64,000 nucleotides of DNA from the NCBI GenBank assembly GCA_017848855.1, contig JAFIHF010000004.1, positions 170,086 through 234,085 of the forward strand, read 5' to 3'. Positions 43,507-50,928 of this stretch are shown here, one piece after another. A program made the translations under genes and the position numbers. The notes under the pieces are model-generated. The model made no database searches. It worked only from the letters and a program-made list of their open reading frames with translations, and was not told the DNA's origin. Source of the stretch: Rhodanobacter denitrificans. Lineage in GTDB: Bacteria; Pseudomonadota; Gammaproteobacteria; Xanthomonadales; Rhodanobacteraceae. How positions within the stretch are numbered: the first letter of the stretch is position 1; each line of letters opens with the position of its first letter.

Positions 43507-44129
43507 GACGTCTCGTCCCCGAACAGGTCAAGCGAGGGGCGGATGTCGTCCTTGCCACGGCTGCTGCGGCGTGCGCGCGGGGCGAGCAAGTCGCTTTGCG
43601 CCACGTCGCCCAAGGCATGTTTCAGGGCGGCGCGCCAGCCCTTGCCCGCGTCCATAAGGCCGCCCGTGCTCATCGCGGTCATACCGAAGAGCCACCAACG
43701 TTCTTCCGGGCGCAGCGCCAGCCAGTTGCGGACGGCGACCGGAATCTTCTCCGTATCCATCTGCTCGACGGCCCACGCCAGCACGCACAGTTCCTTGCCG
43801 AGCAGGCGGTCCACCGGGTTGTCGCCGACCTTCCACGCACCGGGCCTCAAGCCGTGCGCGGACAAGCGCGCGTTGAAGGCTCGTTGCACCTCGGCGCGGA
43901 TCGCCGTCCAGCGCGGGCGATCCAGCAGGACGCGGTCGATGACCGCGCTGTCGGCGCTGGCGGCCTGCAAGCCGAGGTGTTCGCTGATCTGGACCTTGCC
44001 GGTGCTGCTCTTGGGGATGACGACCTTGAAGTGATGCGGGTCGGAGGTCGCAGGCACACCGAAGCCCAGCGTGTGCGGCACTTGCGCGCGCGCCTTGGGT
44101 GATTCGGTGTTTGCTGCGGCCTTGGCCAT
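43503..44129 (-). CDS. DUF3780 protein (anti-phage-associated)
   Basis: A 208-residue protein starting MAKAAANTESPKARAQVPHT. It has VPHTLGFGVPATSDPHHFKV and PEERWWLFGMTAMSTGGLMD, matching DUF3780. That family is found with DUF499 and DUF1156 genes; its biochemical role is unknown. ATG 44129 is preferred because AGGAGG lies 7 nt upstream; an in-frame TTG at 44135 is possible. It begins 2 bp after the DUF499 stop and overlaps DarT by 4 bp. Confidence 0.83.
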   Translation of the reverse strand: MAKAAANTESPKARAQVPHTLGFGVPATSDPHHFKVVIPKSSTGKVQISEHLGLQAASADSAVIDRVLLDRPRWTAIRAEVQRAFNARLSAHGLRPGAWKVGDNPVDRLLGKELCVLAWAVEQMDTEKIPVAVRNWLALRPEERWWLFGMTAMSTGGLMDAGKGWRAALKHALGDVAQSDLLAPRARRSSRGKDDIRPSLDLFGDETS

Positions 44130-44131
44130 CG

Positions 44132-47100
44132 TCAATCCTCCTGACTCACTTCGCCTGGTTTCAACTCAATCCCGGCGAGCTTGGCAAACTCCTTCAGCGC
44201 GAAGCCGGTATCGAAGTGAACGCCGTCGGCAATGGCAATGTTGAGCGGTGCGTCGGGCTCTTTGAGCACCTCGCGCAGGCTGTTGACGACCCCTTCGATG
44301 ATGGCCGCCGTGACCTCGCGCTCCTGAAAGCGAACGGTCACGGTGTTCTCGCCTTCGCCGATTTCGACGCGCACGCCCTTGAAGCGCGTGCCCGGTTGAT
44401 CGCGGAAACGGTTGATGACGCCGAAGACGCGGTCGGTCGTGTCGAGAGCGACGCGCTTGCTTTGCAGACGCGCGGGCTTGCTGTCGACGATCTGAACCGT
44501 CTTGTCCCCACTAGCGGGAATCTGAAAGTCCGCCGTCTTGTTGGCTTCGCCCGCACGAGCGAACACCAGCAGTCGGTAGCTCGCGGCACCGATCTCGAAC
44601 GGCCCCTCGTAGCGGGTTCCGTCCTTGGGATTGGAACCGTCCAGGGTGTAGAAGAGGTCGGCGCGCGGCGTAGCGGCTAGGACGACACGGCGCTTGTCGG
44701 CGGCAGGCTCGACCTGATGGCGAATCTTTAAGTCGGCGAGCCAGCGCGTGGCAGGGCCGCTCTCGTAGCGACCTGTCGGCTCCTTCACCATGAAGTAGAC
44801 CGTGCCCTCGCCTGTGGCAAAGTTCTCTAGATCCTCGATCTTGTGATCCTTGTCCGACACGTCGGGCTTGGTCGACCAATAAACGACGGGGCTTTCGCCC
44901 GCGTGGCGCGGCGTGAGGCTGAGAACCGTTTCGCCCGTGTCCGGCTTGACGTTGACGACGGAGACGTTGACGGTGGCCTTGTCTTTGGGGAACGGCCCCT
45001 TCTCGATGTAGCCGTCCTCGCCCAAGCGCCAGCGGCCTTGCTTCAGGGCTTCGGTCTTGAGGGCGTCCAGTCCGCTCGAGCCCGGCATCCACGGCCAGAT
45101 GGGCGAGCACTTGGCCCGGGTGGCTACGTCCTTCCACGGTGTGCGGCGGTTGTCCTTGCCAGACGGCCACAGATATTCCTCGGCCTGCGCGAAGTATTCG
45201 TCGAGGTTGTCCTTGCCGAGTTCGGCCACGAGCTTGTAGTCGGCGCGCGGACTGGACAGCAGTTTCTCGATCTGCGTCTCAGCGGACTGGTCGCCTTGGC
45301 CGAGCTTTAACCCCTGGTCAATGCTTACCTTGCCGAGGACATCACGCCCGTCGGAGGCGTCATTCGTGGGGATGTAAAGGCAGTTGTAGGCCGCCGACAG
45401 CGCCTTGCCGAACCGATCCTCGGCCTCCTCGAGGCGGTCGCGGGCCTCCTCGAACAAGGTATCGCCGGGCTTGAGCCGCTTGTGAATCTGCTCGATGGCG
45501 TACAGCTCGCGCAACCGTTCCTCCACCGCGTCGGCCAGCAGGCTGTCCTGGCCCGTCAGCACCAGAAGGTTGTTCTTCTCCTGCTGATAGTCGAAGAAGT
45601 TCTGCAATTCGCTGGGCGGCACCTTGCCATCAGGCTTAATGACGATCAGCGTGCGCGGGCCGCCGAGCTTGAGTTCGTCCAGCTTGGGCAGCACCTGCAC
45701 GTCCTGATAGGCGATCTTGCGGACTGGATCGAGGATGCCCGCGAGGCGGTTGATGAGCGCCTGATCGACCTTGGGCTGCGGAACCTCCTTGGCGTTGCGC
45801 TCGATCTGGCGCGACAGGTTCTCGGTTTCCTTGATGAAGAAGCGTTGCTCTTCGCGGTGGAGATACCACGCCGATTCACGCAGCCGCTGCAATGCCTGAA
45901 GGAACTCGTCTGGCTTCCGCTGCGGTGCGGCAAGGAACTCGATCAGCTCGCTTTCGGACAGGCCGATGCGCCCGCCGACGGCGCGCGACAAGCTGGAAGC
46001 CAGCAGCAAGGTCATGACCTGCTGCGCGGAATCGCCAGCCAGCTCGACATCGATGTGTTCGGCGATGGCGTTGCTCTTGTCGGCGATGTCCCGCGTCACC
46101 GCAGGCATCAGCTTCGGCGCGATACGCTCGATCTCGTCTTTGACCTGTTCGTCGTTGAGGTTGAGGTGCTGTGTGCCGACCAGAAAGACATCGTCGGCTT
46201 CGCGCTCGTCCACGCTCTTGAGCAGGCGTGCGGTGAACTGCATCAGGCCACGGGTCTGGCGGAAACCTTCGTTCTCCTTGAACAGCGCGACGAGGTGCTT
46301 GAAGGACGGATGGAAGGGGTAGGTTTCCCTGACCTGCTCGGCGATCTGCTCGATGCTGCTGGCCACGATGTAACCGCCGTCCTCGGCCTTCTTGACTTGC
46401 TGCGCGTATTCCTCCGCGATGTCGGAGACGACGCGCTCGTCCGGCAGTTCGTCGATAAGGCGCTTCTTGAGGATTTCGTAGATTTCGTTGCCCGCCAGTT
46501 GCACCGGCGTGATGGTCATCGCCTGACGGCGGGTTTCCTGCTGCAAGTTGGAAATGGCATCGGCGAGCGCCTTGGTCTGGGCCTTGTAACTGCCCGAGAG
46601 GTTGGCGACCACGATGGCGCAATTCGGCAGCTCCAGCGCGGCGCTCATCAGGCTGGAGAGGCTGTAGACCACCATGTTGGCCAGCGTGCCCTGACCGAAC
46701 ACTTGCGTGCTGGCGTTGTCGAGGTAAGGCGGAAGCTCGTCCAAAAGGATCAGCGTCGGCTTGTCGCCGATGATTTCCTTCCAAACGCGCTGATCGACCG
46801 CCTTCGGCCCGTTGGCCCAGTACGGCTTGATGGCTTCGGCGGCGCCGAGTTGGGTGGCGATTTCGCCCCAGATGTAGTTGTCAGGACTGTTGCGGCCGTT
46901 GAACGCGGCAATGCGCGCATTGCCGAATTCGATGCGCGAAGCCAAGTCAGCGGGCAAGACGTCCTTGCGCAGATGTGGATGCCGCGCGAGCAGGCCAAGC
47001 GCGATCATCATGTGCGTCTTACCGCCGCCCATTGCCTGCGTCAGTTCGAAGACGGCTTGGTCGGACTTGCCGGACAGGCGCAGCAGACCCTCACGGAAAA

Positions 47101-47257
47101 GCTGATCCATGCCGTGGGTGACATAGTTGCGCGAGAAGAACTCGCGGCCGTCCCCCGCGTCATTGATGAGCTCTGCGAGGTTCTCGATCCCCTGGCTCAT
47201 CCGGTAGTCGCGGATGATGGGATTGAACCGGCAGGCTTGCTTGACCGTCTTGATCAT
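44132..47257 (-). CDS. DUF499 AAA-type ATPase (anti-phage-associated)
   Basis: A 1041-residue protein. Walker A AMGGGKTHMM lies at residues 75-84 and Walker B TLILLDELPPYL around 170. Conserved DUF499 segments HPSFKHLVALFKENEGFRQT and RGLMQFTARLL follow. The C-terminal ~250 residues look beta-rich with sugar-binding-like repeats (RVVLAATPRADLFYTLDGSN). ATG 47257 has GGAG 7 nt upstream and overlaps the RHH stop by 4 bp. The longer open frame to 47617 runs across the RHH gene and is not the true start. It is probably the motor that controls DNA scanning. Confidence 0.88.
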   Translation of the reverse strand: MIKTVKQACRFNPIIRDYRMSQGIENLAELINDAGDGREFFSRNYVTHGMDQLFREGLLRLSGKSDQAVFELTQAMGGGKTHMMIALGLLARHPHLRKDVLPADLASRIEFGNARIAAFNGRNSPDNYIWGEIATQLGAAEAIKPYWANGPKAVDQRVWKEIIGDKPTLILLDELPPYLDNASTQVFGQGTLANMVVYSLSSLMSAALELPNCAIVVANLSGSYKAQTKALADAISNLQQETRRQAMTITPVQLAGNEIYEILKKRLIDELPDERVVSDIAEEYAQQVKKAEDGGYIVASSIEQIAEQVRETYPFHPSFKHLVALFKENEGFRQTRGLMQFTARLLKSVDEREADDVFLVGTQHLNLNDEQVKDEIERIAPKLMPAVTRDIADKSNAIAEHIDVELAGDSAQQVMTLLLASSLSRAVGGRIGLSESELIEFLAAPQRKPDEFLQALQRLRESAWYLHREEQRFFIKETENLSRQIERNAKEVPQPKVDQALINRLAGILDPVRKIAYQDVQVLPKLDELKLGGPRTLIVIKPDGKVPPSELQNFFDYQQEKNNLLVLTGQDSLLADAVEERLRELYAIEQIHKRLKPGDTLFEEARDRLEEAEDRFGKALSAAYNCLYIPTNDASDGRDVLGKVSIDQGLKLGQGDQSAETQIEKLLSSPRADYKLVAELGKDNLDEYFAQAEEYLWPSGKDNRRTPWKDVATRAKCSPIWPWMPGSSGLDALKTEALKQGRWRLGEDGYIEKGPFPKDKATVNVSVVNVKPDTGETVLSLTPRHAGESPVVYWSTKPDVSDKDHKIEDLENFATGEGTVYFMVKEPTGRYESGPATRWLADLKIRHQVEPAADKRRVVLAATPRADLFYTLDGSNPKDGTRYEGPFEIGAASYRLLVFARAGEANKTADFQIPASGDKTVQIVDSKPARLQSKRVALDTTDRVFGVINRFRDQPGTRFKGVRVEIGEGENTVTVRFQEREVTAAIIEGVVNSLREVLKEPDAPLNIAIADGVHFDTGFALKEFAKLAGIELKPGEVSQED

Positions 47258-47451
47258 GAGCGCACTCCGTGGTTGTTCTTGGTTTCCTCGGAGGACGGAA
47301 TTGCAATGCCGCGCTGCTCGCAGTAGTCCCGAATCAGAACCTCGACCATGTTCGCTATGGATCGGTGTTCCTGATCCGCTGCGATGCGAAGGGCCTCCTT
47401 CAACCCGGGGTCGATGCGAAAAGTCAGCGTGGCAGTCTTGATGTTGGCCAT
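47254..47451 (-). CDS. Ribbon-helix-helix regulator heading the DUF499 operon
   Basis: A 65-residue protein starting MANIKTATLTFRIDPGLKEA, with ALRIAADQEHRSIANMVEVL, the Arc/MetJ/CopG-type ribbon-helix-helix pattern. The first strand (TATLTFRIDP) would contact DNA. GGAGAGG precedes ATG 47451. The stop overlaps the DUF499 start (ATGA). A palindrome 27 bp upstream of its ATG is a likely operator. It probably represses the whole toxin-containing operon, which would keep DarT and the nuclease quiet until needed. Confidence 0.85.
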   Translation of the reverse strand: MANIKTATLTFRIDPGLKEALRIAADQEHRSIANMVEVLIRDYCEQRGIAIPSSEETKNNHGVRS

Positions 47452-47617
47452 AGCCTCTCCAGAAACCACTGCAAATGTACTGCACTTTACAGTATCGCAG
47501 CGTTTCCCGCAATGCGGAGTGGCTCCGGCCTGCGCGCCCATCCGCCAGGGTGACCAGTCCGGGCCGGAGCGGCGCGCGGGGCACTTGGCGGGAGTCGTCG
47601 GAGGCGGGAAGCATCAT
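47452..47617 (-). pseudogene. Truncated small ORF behind promoter repeat 5, cut by cargo insertion
   Basis: The start ATG at 47617 (MMLPASDDSRQVPRAPLRPG) lies 28 bp from the -10-like box of repeat copy 5. The frame continues without stop into the defence operon instead of ending after ~100 residues like the other repeat-driven genes. The first ~40 residues may be the remnant of a small phage gene split by arrival of the defence cargo. The rest of this 330-bp gap holds only the operator and promoter of the RHH operon and the repeat. Identity of the original gene is unknown. Confidence 0.4.
47478..47494 (-). promoter_or_regulatory. Palindromic operator before the RHH-DUF499 operon
   Basis: TACTG, seven bases (CACTTTA), CAGTA forms an inverted repeat in an AT-richer stretch directly upstream of the RHH gene. 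Dyads of this length and placement are typical RHH dimer sites. CTGCA repeats flank it. It is the natural place for autorepression. Confidence 0.5.
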
Positions 47618-47644
47618 GGTGGCTGGTCGTTGGCAGGTGCGCGT

Positions 47645-47673
47645 ATGAACGCGCTATTCCGTCGAAGAGCCAA
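47645..47673 (-). promoter_or_regulatory. Promoter-like repeat, copy 5
   Basis: The minus strand reads TTGGCT, 17 bp ending GAATAGCGC, GTTCAT, matching the four copies at 5.7-7.2 kb. It is 38 kb away on the other side of the structural genes, on the phage side of the cargo junction. This shows that the 32.5-47.5 kb cargo sits inside one continuous phage genome. Confidence 0.65.
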
Positions 47674-47782
47674 GTAATGGGTCGAACCGCTGGGCGAAAA
47701 GAGCGAAATCAGAGAAATGAGAAGCCCGACAAGCACTTGCGGGCGATTCGATGCGGCGAAACGAGCGAAATGAGCTTCACCG

Positions 47783-49147
47783 CTACGCGGGCCGGTACAC
47801 CCGCGTTGGCGTGCCCGGCGCGTCGGCTGGCCGCTCGACCCACTGCACGCTGATTTTGGGCGGCGTGCTGCCCAACAGGTGCTCCAGGCTGGCGTCGATC
47901 CGCGCCTTGGACACCTTGCCCCGGAAGCACTCCGCGCTGATCTGGCTTCGCGTGGCCTGACCGCGCTCGCGCAGGAACGCCAGCACGCGGTTCGACAGCT
48001 CCAGCACCTGCGCCAGCTTCGCCTCCTCGGCGGCGCTGACGAACACGAAGCGCACGGATGCCGTGGCGTGGCGAATCCATGCCGTCGCCGCGTCAATGTG
48101 TTCGGCATCGATGCGGGTTTGCAGATCGGTCAGCGCCATCAGCATCGCCAGCCGTAGCAGCATCGGGGCGCGGCGCTCCAGCAACGCTCCGACTGCTCCG
48201 TCGCCGAAATCGTCGTTCAGTTCGCCCCGGTAGAGCTGGGCGTAGCGCCATTGCGCCTGCGGCGAGAGCTCCATCCGCAGGTGGTCGCGCTGGTCGTGCC
48301 GATTGGCACGAACGAAGGCCAACACCTCGAGCGTCCTGCGCGCCAGATGCTCCACCACCGCCTGCGGCGTCTCCTTCGGGAACGGCAGCATCCGCGTGCG
48401 TTCGGCCCAGATCATCAGGAAGCGATTGGCGAAACCGTTGGTGAGTTCGCGGGCGCTCATCAGGCCGGTCAGTTCGCCGGGCGAGATCGCACCGCTCAGG
48501 CAGAGGTGCGGCTGGCTGGCGTAGAGCCGGTTCGACTTGGTGGCGGGTTTGAGATCGACGCCATCCCAACAGTCGCGCAGCGCCGCCGACAGCGTGTTGC
48601 CGTCGCGCCGTCCCTGATGCAGCACGTTGGCGAACTCGGATTCGATCACCCACAGCCGCTTGTCCTCGATGGCGGGAACCTCCTGTCGGCCTTGCCGGTA
48701 GCCGTCGTGCATCAGCGCCACCAGTCCTTCGCGGCTGGACAGGCCGCCGCGATGAATCTGCGGCGCGAAGGCCTCGTCCATCGCGCGCAGCGCCTGATCG
48801 ATGCGCAGCACCAGCGACACCGCGTCGCCCTTGCGGCCACGGCCCGAGCGCCCGACATGCAAGCAGAACAGCCGCGCGTGGTGGCGGGTGTTGCCGACAG
48901 GCAGGTACACGCCGCGCCCGACCGCGCAGGACAGATAGGCCATGAAGTTGGCGGCGATGGCGACTGCGTTGGTTTCCGTGCCTTCGCTGCCGGCATGGGC
49001 CACGTCGCCGGTCAGGCCATGCATGCACGCCGGATCGGCCACGGGCGCGTTGCGATGCGCGACCATCGCCGCCTCTCCGCCGTCATCGGCATCGTCCGGC
49101 GGTGATGTGGCGTGCGGTCGGTGAATGGCATCGCCGATCCGTCGCAT
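47783..49147 (-). CDS. DUF3987 family protein (YfjI-like), phage/plasmid helicase-like
   Basis: A 454-residue protein. It has an altered P-loop-like GRSGRGRKGDAVSLVLRI and FANVLHQGRRDGNTLSAAL, plus PHLCLSGAISPGELTGLMSA and later RFLMIWAERTRMLPFP, all typical of DUF3987 proteins on mobile elements. It is thought to act in replication. It starts directly after the RepB2 stop (TGA then ATG), so it is the last gene of a four-gene coupled operon with the recombinase and the two RepB proteins. There is no promoter repeat in front of it. Confidence 0.75.
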   Translation of the reverse strand: MRRIGDAIHRPHATSPPDDADDGGEAAMVAHRNAPVADPACMHGLTGDVAHAGSEGTETNAVAIAANFMAYLSCAVGRGVYLPVGNTRHHARLFCLHVGRSGRGRKGDAVSLVLRIDQALRAMDEAFAPQIHRGGLSSREGLVALMHDGYRQGRQEVPAIEDKRLWVIESEFANVLHQGRRDGNTLSAALRDCWDGVDLKPATKSNRLYASQPHLCLSGAISPGELTGLMSARELTNGFANRFLMIWAERTRMLPFPKETPQAVVEHLARRTLEVLAFVRANRHDQRDHLRMELSPQAQWRYAQLYRGELNDDFGDGAVGALLERRAPMLLRLAMLMALTDLQTRIDAEHIDAATAWIRHATASVRFVFVSAAEEAKLAQVLELSNRVLAFLRERGQATRSQISAECFRGKVSKARIDASLEHLLGSTPPKISVQWVERPADAPGTPTRVYRPA

Positions 49148-50032
49148 TCACTTTCCGTCCAGCGCCACGGTCTGGATGATGTTTTCGAACTCGGCCAGCA
49201 CGTCGGGCTGGCGCTGCGACAGGAAGCGGAACACCGCCTTGTTGTCGATCAGCTTGCCGAGATAACCGCGCGCCAGCACGAGCAGCAGCACGTCCTGACC
49301 GTAGGATTTTTCGACCAGCTTCAGTTGCCCTTGGATGTTTCCCATCTCGCGCTCCATCTTCACCATCTGTTCCGCCGTGACGCCGGATATCTTCCGGGGC
49401 CGCTTCTCGCTGACCAGCAGGTGCGGCGGCGTGGCTGCGAGAAGGGCTTCGGCGTAGGCGACCGTCATGTTGTTGGCAGTGAGCATCAATTCCACGCACT
49501 CGACCTGCCGGGTCGGTTTGAGTTTGCGCAGCACCGAACCGAGGTTGGCAGAGAAGTGCTGATCCTTCAGCATCTCGACCGCCTCCGGGCAGATGCCTTC
49601 GAGCAGGCTCACCTTCTTGTGGATCTGGCTGATGTCCACGTTCAGCGCCTTGGCCAGCCGCTCGGGCGAAACGCCACGCTCGACCGCTCGCCGAAGCATG
49701 TGGTGCTCCTGAATGGACGAGATGCGGTTGATCCGGTTGTTGTAGGTGTAGCTTTCGTCGTCGGTAGCGATCAGGCAAGGTGCGTCGACGTAGCCGAGCT
49801 GTCGCAGCGCCAGCAGGCGCATGTGCCCGTCGAGCAGGATGTGCTGGCCGGTGGCCTTATCGGCCTTGCCCACGCTCAAGGGTTCGATCAGTCCGATTGC
49901 TTCCATCGAGGCCATGATCTGCTTGAACTTTCGCGAAGTATTCAAGCCCTCCGGCGTCTTGCGCGACGGCAGAATCCGATCCAGCGCAAGCGTGATCGGC
50001 TCTGGGATGAACCCAAGCGGCGGGCGGCTCAT
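49148..50032 (-). CDS. ParB/RepB-like protein 2
   Basis: A 294-residue protein starting MSRPPLGFIPEPITLALDRI. It has ParB-type HILLDGHMRLLALRQLG and the RepB-type C-terminal helical half (QHFSANLGSVLRKLKPTRQV), matching plasmid partition RepB proteins. There is no ParA gene near it. It overlaps the preceding RepB1 gene by 4 bp. In this context it may help recombinase function or element segregation rather than classic partition. Confidence 0.78.
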   Translation of the reverse strand: MSRPPLGFIPEPITLALDRILPSRKTPEGLNTSRKFKQIMASMEAIGLIEPLSVGKADKATGQHILLDGHMRLLALRQLGYVDAPCLIATDDESYTYNNRINRISSIQEHHMLRRAVERGVSPERLAKALNVDISQIHKKVSLLEGICPEAVEMLKDQHFSANLGSVLRKLKPTRQVECVELMLTANNMTVAYAEALLAATPPHLLVSEKRPRKISGVTAEQMVKMEREMGNIQGQLKLVEKSYGQDVLLLVLARGYLGKLIDNKAVFRFLSQRQPDVLAEFENIIQTVALDGK

Positions 50033-50928
50033 GCAACGTGGCCTCCAGCCCAGACGCGCTCGGCCAGTTGCTTGGGCAAGGTGTCCAGGCCTTCGGCGCG
50101 AAGTAGGTTGGAGAAGTGCTCGTCGGCCAGCAACTGACGCAGCGCCTCGATCACGAACAGCAGGCGCTGCTGGGTGAATTCGGCCTTCTTGACCATCAGC
50201 TTCTGCCGCTCAACCTCGTGCTGGTAGTTGCGCACCAGGCTGGAGGTGGTGACGGACGCTCCCTTGCGCGCGGGCCGGTGGGCCAGGGTCTTGCCCAAGG
50301 TGCTGCGCCGCTGGAGCACGCGCCGCGCCTGCATCAGTTGCCCGCCGCGCAGTTGGCCGCTTTCGTAGGCGTCTTGCAACGCGGCCTGCACCGCTTCTTC
50401 GTCACTCGAGCCCGCGATGGTGATGGCGACGTTGAGTGGAACCCTTCCGGCCTCGACGGCGGCCAGCAGACGTTCCTCGCTCTTTTCGAAGAGGAGCAGG
50501 ATGCCTTTGATGTAGTCGAGGCTCAGGCCGGTTTTCTGGGCGATGACGCGCTTGTCGTAGCCCTGCTGGCTCAACTGCTCGATGCTCATCAGCAGTTCCA
50601 GCGCACTGTATTTCCTGCGGGCGATGTTCTCGGTCAGGCTCATGATGAAGGCGTCTTCGTCGTTGACCCGCACCACCAGTGCCGGAATCTCTTTCTCGCC
50701 GAGCGACTTGAACGCCTTGAGCCTGCCTTCGCCGCAGATCAGCAGGTAGCGTTTGCCGTCCTCCAGGTCGTCGCGCGGCGTGACCGTGACCGGCTTCTTC
50801 AGGCCGAGGCTCTTGATGTTGCCGACGATCTCCTCGAACACGCGGCCATTGCGGTCACGCGGGTTGAGTACCGCGATCTGATCGACCGGGATCATTTGCA
50901 GCTCGGAAGCGTGGTGCATTTTGCTCAT
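50029..50928 (-). CDS. ParB/RepB-like protein 1
   Basis: A 299-residue protein. The N-terminus has the ParB box (YLLICGEGRLKAFKSLGEKE) and TENIARRKYSALELL. An HTH (VIAQKTGLSLDYIKGILLLF) follows, with a helical C-terminus. It is a second, divergent RepB/ParB. It overlaps the recombinase stop by 4 bp (ATGA), so it is translated with it. Two ParB-like proteins behind one serine recombinase form a recognisable module; the division of labour is unknown. Confidence 0.8.
   Translation of the reverse strand: MSKMHHASELQMIPVDQIAVLNPRDRNGRVFEEIVGNIKSLGLKKPVTVTPRDDLEDGKRYLLICGEGRLKAFKSLGEKEIPALVVRVNDEDAFIMSLTENIARRKYSALELLMSIEQLSQQGYDKRVIAQKTGLSLDYIKGILLLFEKSEERLLAAVEAGRVPLNVAITIAGSSDEEAVQAALQDAYESGQLRGGQLMQARRVLQRRSTLGKTLAHRPARKGASVTTSSLVRNYQHEVERQKLMVKKAEFTQQRLLFVIEALRQLLADEHFSNLLRAEGLDTLPKQLAERVWAGGHVA

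Noticed and set aside
45482-47326. 614-residue plus-strand open frame opposite DUF499
   Set aside because: Antisense shadow of a confident gene.
36049-47451. DISARM or BREX system
   Set aside because: PLD-helicase and methyltransferase alone suggest DISARM, but DUF499, DUF3780 and DUF1156 are not DISARM components, and PglX/PglZ/BrxC are missing.
44132-47617. Extended DUF499 start at 47617
   Set aside because: It would run across the RHH gene and operator. ATG 47257 has a good ribosome-binding site and the family N-terminus. The upstream frame is noted as a possible remnant.
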